64,000 nt of DNA from Rhynchosporium graminicola (Eukaryota > Ascomycota > Leotiomycetes > Helotiales > Ploettnerulaceae): contig FJUW01000002.1 in NCBI GenBank assembly GCA_900074885.1, positions 124,001-188,000 on the forward strand, read 5' to 3'. Both the position numbers and the translations under genes were made by a program. The notes below the pieces were generated by a model. The model saw nothing but the letters and a program-made list of their open reading frames with translations, searched no databases and was not told the DNA's origin. Below, one piece after another: positions 58,019-64,000 of this stretch (position 1 is the stretch's first letter; each line of letters opens with the position of its first letter).

Positions 58019-61000
58019 ATGGCTCCATGGCCACCCAAATACAGCCCCCCCCAAAAGCAAGCTCCCAACCTGCCTACCAACAGATCATGCTGTACGTAAA
58101 CTTCTGTATCTACCTGAAGCTTCAATGATGTTCAGGCTTCTCAATTGAGAAAAGCATCCGGGTCACGTAAGCAATGCTGACGGTTACTAAAGTAACGCCT
58201 GTTCGACCAACATTTCCTGGTAGTCTGCCAAAAGTCCCAGGTCTCTCACAGGGCACCCTACTTGAGAATGCAGCGGTTCAGAAGTATCAGAGAGACATGT
58301 TAAAGAAGTTCACGACGCAGGATTTGGTCAACCTTGATGTGATCACCGACGCCAAGCTAAAGCGAAGTACACTGAGCACTCGACCGGTACATAAACTGTT
58401 CACACGCGGTCGTTGGGAAGTTAGCCCGTCTCTAGATCATGCAAGACCAAAACTGTATCCTCTTCCGAATAGGCCTGGGCTTTCTGGATATTGTGGGTTC
58501 ATACGCATCTTGTGAGTATAGGCAAGTGACTGACTTGATTTCAGGGGTGTATGATAATCTCTATGTCAAAAGCGCCATAATGCCAGCTCTGCATATCGCT
58601 ACTAAGGTCATGGAAAGTGTCCATAGTAAGTTCTCCTAGACACTTCAGCTCCTCCCTTCAAGGACTTGTGCGATCTCAAATACGGGGAGGGAACTGTCAG
58701 ACTTTGATTACGGAACTACCAGAACTTTACTGACCTTGAGATCCTAATAGTGCTACCCTGGGTATTTGTCATACCACGTAGCGACATTTAATAGCCGTAG
58801 CTAACTTTTAGTTTGCCTCATTAATGAACTACCCTGCAATGACAGATATTCCAGTCAATCGTATAAGTCTCGAAGATCAACGCGACGATGCTCTACTCGT
58901 AGGACGTCTAAAAAGTTTCAGTCCGGGAGGTGCCATGGATGCTCAGATGCTGCGAAAGACAAAGACCCAGTTTGAAAAACTTGTCGACCTGCTGATAACC
59001 AAACATAGATATCAACTTGGATTCAGCAAATATTGTATAGATCCGTGGACGGGTCAGTCTGATTCTGGAACAGCAGCTATCACCTGCCGTCATCAAACCT
59101 CCAACGACATCTTTACATTCTTGTCGTAAGTCACATCGGTTTCGGTTGGTTGACTTCCTATACTGTGCAAGGAACCCATATTTCGCGCTATGCGACGTGA
59201 TGGAGAAAGACCAATGTTGATATCATTTTGTTATAAATAGGTATGACCTCATCGAACCTCTACTTCGGGATGACCTTACAGACTGTGAACGAATGGGTCT
59301 CGAATGGGCCGTTGCTAATACACTCGTTCATGAGGTTTGCGTGAGTACCACTCACCTTCTAAGTCAAATGTCCGAGTCTGACGCTCATCCTCAGCATGCT
59401 CTGTATGAGGCGGTATTGTCCATGTATCGGGCGAGGCATCAAGAAGAGGCTTATCTAGGAGATCAGCCTGTTGCGGAGCTAGGATATGCGATGGAACACG
59501 CTGTATGTCGATTGCTCGCCGGCTTACTCTCATGTTAGGGTCATCGCGGCTGACTTTCACGAATAGGTGTTCGGTGGCATCGCTGAGACTATGAGTAAGT
59601 ACCCACCAGTATCAAAATATGAACTTTGACTCGAAAAAATGCCCACGATCCACCACCTTCAGGGCTTTTGCGCGGGTGTAGATCACTGATGTTGTATCTT
59701 AGGAATACCTTCCGATTGGTCAAGCATTGGGTATTGGCTTGCAGTAGACCATACATGCGTCGATATAGCATTTAGGTCTATCGAACCCATTCTCATAGAC
59801 CCTCCTCTCTCTCAGATACAGACTTTTTATCCCATCAAGGCCGAGTTCTTCGAAAACATGCAGCAAGAAGAATTTTGGGTAAGCTAAAATCCCGCCATGA
59901 TGATGAGCTCCAGATGACACTTACTGACCTACCAACAGTCAGCCTGTATTAATGTTTTTGGATGGTCAGCCCTTCATGCTCGGAATCTGCAGCAAGGGAC
60001 CACGGTCAAATACATGCCCGGCTTACCGCAGAATCGTCGCAGTGCGAAGGTGGTAGATTCCGTGGACCGATTCTTTGCCCCCAATAGCCGAATCCGCGAT
60101 CTGAATATCACGTTGGCAGAGTACGCGAACCAGAATTCCGGTACAATGACAGGCGTGCAGCGACGGAACATACAAATTGGCAGGAAGATTGTCGCTCATT
60201 CGGTGTACGAGGGGAACTTCTGGTTGCAAACCGTGGAAATGAGAGAGTTTCTTGATGCGGTCGCCGATTCGATGGAGTACGTAGCGAAGGGAAGATCGCA
60301 AGCGGAGCGACGACAGGCACTAGATGAGATTTGCGCCTTCTTGGAGACCGCGGAGACCAAACATATAGTGGCTATTCGTACCTTGCGCAAACTTGATCGG
60401 ACGCTGCAGCGACAAAACCGTTTGGACGACTTGTTGAGCTGGAACCGTGGTGCGAGGATATATGCCAAGGGGTGCTTCGACCTTATCTCCGATGATGGGG
60501 CCTACATGGAAAAGGGAACCATCATCCAGAGGAGGGAAGCCTTTGAATACTGCCGTATGCTGCTCTTCGCGCCTACGGACACGACCACAGTCCCCGGCTA
60601 CGGCGAACATCCCATCATCTTGGCTCTCGACCAGAATATACAATTGGGCCAGGTCGATCTCTGCAGGGCAAATCTGATAGAACTGGCCCGTGTAGCAAAT
60701 GGCTCCATGTACGTCGAAGCCGTGGGACTGGCGTTTGAAAGTGAGTTGGTATCGTTGGAATTCGCTTCTAGAGGAGTGGCAATGGACCTGCCGGCCCTGA
60801 ACAGCATCTTCAATGGGACAACGCGAGCCCTTGCGATCCTTGAGCAGCTGGAGGGAATGTGTAAGATGGACATCGTGGAGATGGACGTCTTGGATATTGA
60901 TAACAAGACGATAGAGAGTTGGATAATTACGCTTGCGACTCGAATCAATAGAGGAAATAAGATTTTGGACATCTGTCGGGAGACCGCAGCAAAGCTGTCC

Positions 61001-61033
61001 GCGATGCCAAAGGTGGCGCCGGTAGGACCATAA
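58019..61033 (+). CDS. Putative zincin-like (HExxH) protein of unknown function, nine exons
   Basis: Exons 58019-58091, 58193-58492, 58545-58625, 58846-59125, 59241-59340, 59395-59502, 59567-59594, 59703-59878 and 59939-61033 give 746 aa with consistent phases. Intron 5 splits the motif: exon 5 ends ...NTLVHEVC and exon 6 starts HALYEAVL, giving H275-E-V-C-H279. About 27 residues on, DQPVAELGYAME offers a third metal ligand (Glu306 or Glu312), the gluzincin layout. The N-terminus is Pro-rich; PGLSGYWVYDNLYVKSAIMPAL precedes the domain. The last 365 residues are helical without a recognised fold. No signal peptide, so intracellular. I recall similar uncharacterised proteins in Leotiomycetes and relatives. 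Exons 1-3 and the 220-nt intron 3 are less certain than the rest. Confidence 0.75.
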
Positions 61034-61152
61034 TTTTGCGTATTTCAGCAGTTGGGAGAAGCTTTTGTATTGAAGAGTAATCAGATGTCTGCTTAGTCGC
61101 GAAAATAATAAATGGATATGAAAGCTTGCCTAATACCGAGTATAGTAGCCAA

Positions 61153-62569
61153 TCAGTAAATGTCCCATAGACTAACCTTCCCATCTTTACTACCAGCAGC
61201 GAGCCAGTGTGACGTCTTGGCTTTCCATAACCTCTCTTCCTTGACAGTCATCGCCTTCTCCCTTCTGATCAAGACCTTGCTTTCTCCATCTTCTGTACTA
61301 TCAATATCGGCAAACGCGACGGTATAGCAACCCTCTTTATGCCATTTCAGCACCGCCAGTTCCTTCATGCCTTTGACGCCGTAGACTCTCACTCTAGAGT
61401 CCCAGCCTGCAGTAGCAAGAACTTTGCCATCGTTCCTAATACGTAGGCTTTGCTGACCCGCGTGCTTTGACTGCAGGGTCTTCAGAGGCATGCTTTCAAC
61501 AGCCATGATGACGTTTTCGACTGCCACGGGAATGGGGTGCTTGGCAATGATGGCATCAGCCGAGGAAGTGAGATAAAAGTCTTTTGCAGGAGAGACGTCG
61601 AGTGAGAGGATGGGCTGAGTGTGCACTTGGGCTGCATAGAGACAAGTCCAAGTTGAGCTGATCAGTTGAGAGACGCTAGTGTGGCCGCTTTCATATACAG
61701 CGACAACAGTGAGGCTATCGTTCTGAGGATGATAAAATATAGCCACAGCCATTACCATGCCGCCCTTGAACGTGGGAGGACTAGGCACTGTGTGGATGCG
61801 CGTTGACGATGGCAAATGAAAAATATCAACCTGGTAGGATGAGCACAGTTCCGGTAAGAGGGAAGATAGGCAAGCCAACGTACGCTTTCGGAGCTACGGG
61901 TATTTGGCACCGCGATCAATAGCTCTTCATCAGAGCCCTGTGATGGACATTGTGCGAATGAGCAGAAGTTCATCGTATTGACATGGAGCAGATGCAGCAG
62001 CCATGGTTCTCTCCGTGGTTCTGGCGGTATGTCAACCGGGAGAATGATGCTCATAGACGCTTCGTCCTCTTCTGAAAGCTTCCATACGATGAGTTTGTTA
62101 TCTTTGCCGTGCCTACGGAATTGTCAGAGAGAATGTTCGGAGGGTTGAAGATCGATAGTGCAAAGACAAAGAAACTGCTTTGCACTCCGCCGTTATGCAG
62201 AGACCCATATGCTTATTTCCATCACAAGCACATACAAAGGAGCTCATACTAGCACATCTCTGTATATATATATATATATCAAATGAAATCTTGTAATACA
62301 CCATGGATTCAAAGACACAAGAGTCTGAAGGAGTTGAAGTGGACTCACGTGATAATTTTATCAGGCCCCCAAGCGCTGGCACCGAGAATTGCACCTTCAT
62401 GGGCTCTCCAAACCGCAACTGGCCTCTTTGTTGCGAGACTCCATATCACTATCCAACCGTCTGCATCACCAGTTACAAGCCGGCTATTTGATCGTATGAA
62501 AATGGTCGAATGGATTTGAGAGCCGTGACCGCGCAATATGTAGGCTGGCTGAGCTGGAGGCAGAACCAT
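61153..62569 (-). CDS. ASA1: ASTRA-associated WD40 protein Asa1
   Basis: WD-repeat subunit of the ASTRA complex, which with Tra1, Rvb1/2, Tel2, Tti1/2 helps assemble PIKK kinases. Exons 62569-62349, 62112-61884 and 61830-61153 give 375 aa. WD-type strands are visible: [19 protein letters not shown] followed by [16 protein letters not shown], then [71 protein letters not shown] and [19 protein letters not shown] at the end. Length and this C-terminus fit fungal Asa1 (GNB1L in animals). The first ATG ([15 protein letters not shown]) puts the conserved start directly before repeat 1. Its 3' end faces that of the zincin-like gene 119 bp away. Confidence 0.88.
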
Positions 62570-64000
62570 AGTGAACAGCTCCCAGAATTCAGACTCCGGC
62601 AGTGATCTATCCAATACTTCCGTCCGAGTAAGATGTAGCTACTAGTTACTGATTGTGAGTTTGTTGATGTTTTCTCGTAAGAAAAACTGGTACAAAGGCT
62701 ATCGAACTCGCGAGCTGCTGCTGCCCCAGATTTGGTAAAGGCCATCTCAAACCTAGCAGTCATCGGTTGTAAAAGCTTTGCCTGATTGCTATGTGGAGGT
62801 TTTAGATTTCAATCCTCATCATTGACACGGCTCTGCAGTTATTTTATGAAGACAAGCAGACGCTTCTTGGTGACCCAGACTGAATCTAATGATCCTCTCT
62901 ATTATTATCTTCATTACCACCCTGTGACTTGCCACGTGACCGACTCATGAAGGCAAGCGAAATATGGGGTTATCCCGATCCTGACCCGATGCTTCAACTT
63001 TAACAGCATTAACATCAAACAAATTTCCGATGCAAGTCAGACTGAACCCCAGCCATCACTGTTGAAGCCTTGACGGGGTTCGAACTCAATCGCTGCAAGC
63101 AAGGCACAACAACTCAAGGAAGGCAACGAATACAGAACTGGATAAGTGCATGCTGCACGTAGAACGAAGTTCTGTGTTATGAACTCCTCACGACATTTCC
63201 AGGCCATTGTACGAACCGCAGGGACACCTTGATTCGCCAAGCATTTTACAATCATTTTGCCATCTCGCGCTTCGGAAGGCTTCCTGCAGTAGCAAAACCA
63301 GACAGCTGCTGCTGCCAACCGTCAAAAACTGCTCAATCGTGGCCATTATCGGCGCACTTGATGGCAGTCACTGATCATTTCCAATTAGTATTGGGAGGTG
63401 GTCGTCTGAGGGGAACGTGCCATCCGAAGCTCGAGGTTTACATATACCATACTCGATTCATTTCGACGCCGAACAGGCTCGTTTGATTTACCGTGGATGA
63501 GCGCAGCCAGTGATAAGCTTTTACATACTGGGCTTCTCTCCAATGAGATGTCTTCTTGGTGTCCAAGCTTTGGAAGGCCGCGCGCGAGCTTTGCGGCAGC
63601 TCTGTGACAGCAGGGCTGAAAGTGGCGCATCCTCGTCTCGTCTTGTCAAGAACGTCAATGGAAAGGAAGCTTGGGCTTGATACTATAGTAGCTTGGTCCG
63701 ATGTCAGGGCATGGGCATTGGCATCTTCGCATGTCAGATTTCTAGCGGGGAACCCTATCCGTTGGGCGCAAGTAAAGGAGAAGTACGTAGATCTGCAGAG
63801 GTTCAATATAAATTTATATATACCAGCGGCGGCGGGGATACACGGAGTCGCTCAAGGACCTTGCTCAAAGTAACCTTTTCAAGTCATATTGACATTTGAT
63901 GACTTTACTAAAATGACAGACTTTATGGTGGGTTACGACCAATTTCGCAGGGTCAAGTCCCGAGGCGAAATAGCTTAATGTAGAAGCAGACAATAGATCA
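62570..64000. other. Right-edge stretch without a supported gene
   Basis: About 1.4 kb. The longest frames (minus 63037-63318 and 63438-63806, plus 63556-63873) overlap each other and most lack ATG starts. One minus frame contains FCYCRKPSEARDGKMIVKC, faintly like the first half of a PHD finger, but the rest does not follow. A gene could begin beyond the right edge. Confidence 0.4.

Noticed and set aside
16049..62569. Functional link between Esa1 (NuA4) and Asa1 (ASTRA) because both complexes share Tra1
   Set aside because: The genes lie about 43 kb apart with unrelated genes between them; co-location is most likely chance.
63070..63095. ggggttcgaactc, like a tRNA T-loop
   Set aside because: No matching acceptor, D or anticodon arms could be laid out around it on either strand.
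63037..63318. Minus-strand frame with CYCRKPSEARDGKMIVKC, PHD-finger-like
   Set aside because: Only the first half of the zinc-ligand pattern is present; the later Cys/His residues are missing, there is no ATG start and no exon to join.
1..64000. CRISPR arrays, insertion sequences, prophage or virus-like genes
   Set aside because: None seen. The tandem repeats are contiguous simple repeats without unique spacers, and the DNA is eukaryotic.

Overview
The window looks like nuclear DNA of a filamentous ascomycete (Pezizomycotina). Evidence: genes are split by short introns (about 47-220 nt) with GTRNGT donors and CTRAY-type branch points, protein families are typically fungal, 5' leaders are C/T-rich, and intergenic DNA is rich in microsatellites. 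The gene set fits Leotiomycetes well, but that class assignment is inference. No tRNA, rRNA, CRISPR array, intact transposon or secondary-metabolite cluster was seen. Every multi-exon model given here sums to a multiple of three with consistent splice phases.

Layout. 1-9.5 kb is gene-poor. It holds the last exon of a gene entering from the left (ending in Ser-Arg-Leu), a MITE-like element with about 55-bp terminal inverted repeats, a decayed reading frame and short repeats. 9.5-23 kb is gene-dense: peroxisomal Lon protease (-), a two-HKD phospholipase D-like protein (+), the NuA4 acetyltransferase Esa1 (-), exonuclease Rex4 (+), a cyclopropane-fatty-acid-synthase-type methyltransferase (-) and RNase H2 subunit C (+). 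23-33 kb is mostly non-coding and full of simple repeats, an AT-rich island, a perfect 15-bp hairpin and a diverged direct repeat; it holds two low-complexity candidate proteins. 33-48 kb carries a large PPR protein (-), phosphomevalonate kinase Erg8 (+), pantothenate synthase (-), DEAD-box helicase Dbp7 with an unusual tandem repeat (+) and an NAD(P)-dependent reductase (-). 50-57 kb carries an unrecognised 474-residue protein (+), a small CRIB-like protein (-), an aldehyde dehydrogenase (-) and the snoRNP factor Esf2 (+). 58-62.6 kb carries a nine-exon gene for a putative zincin whose HExxH motif is split by an intron (+), and the ASTRA subunit Asa1 (-). 62.6-64 kb shows nothing convincing.

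Functionally this is a housekeeping neighbourhood rather than one pathway. Rex4, Dbp7 and Esf2 serve ribosome biogenesis and each has a PAC-like hexamer or near match upstream. Esa1 (NuA4) and Asa1 (ASTRA) belong to the two complexes that share Tra1. Erg8 and pantothenate synthase are core metabolism. Divergent pairs with short shared promoters are Esa1/Rex4, pantothenate synthase/Dbp7 and aldehyde dehydrogenase/Esf2. The most interesting items are the putative zincin, the Dbp7 repeat expansion, the MITE, the CRIB-like small protein and the hairpin/direct-repeat region near 29 kb.
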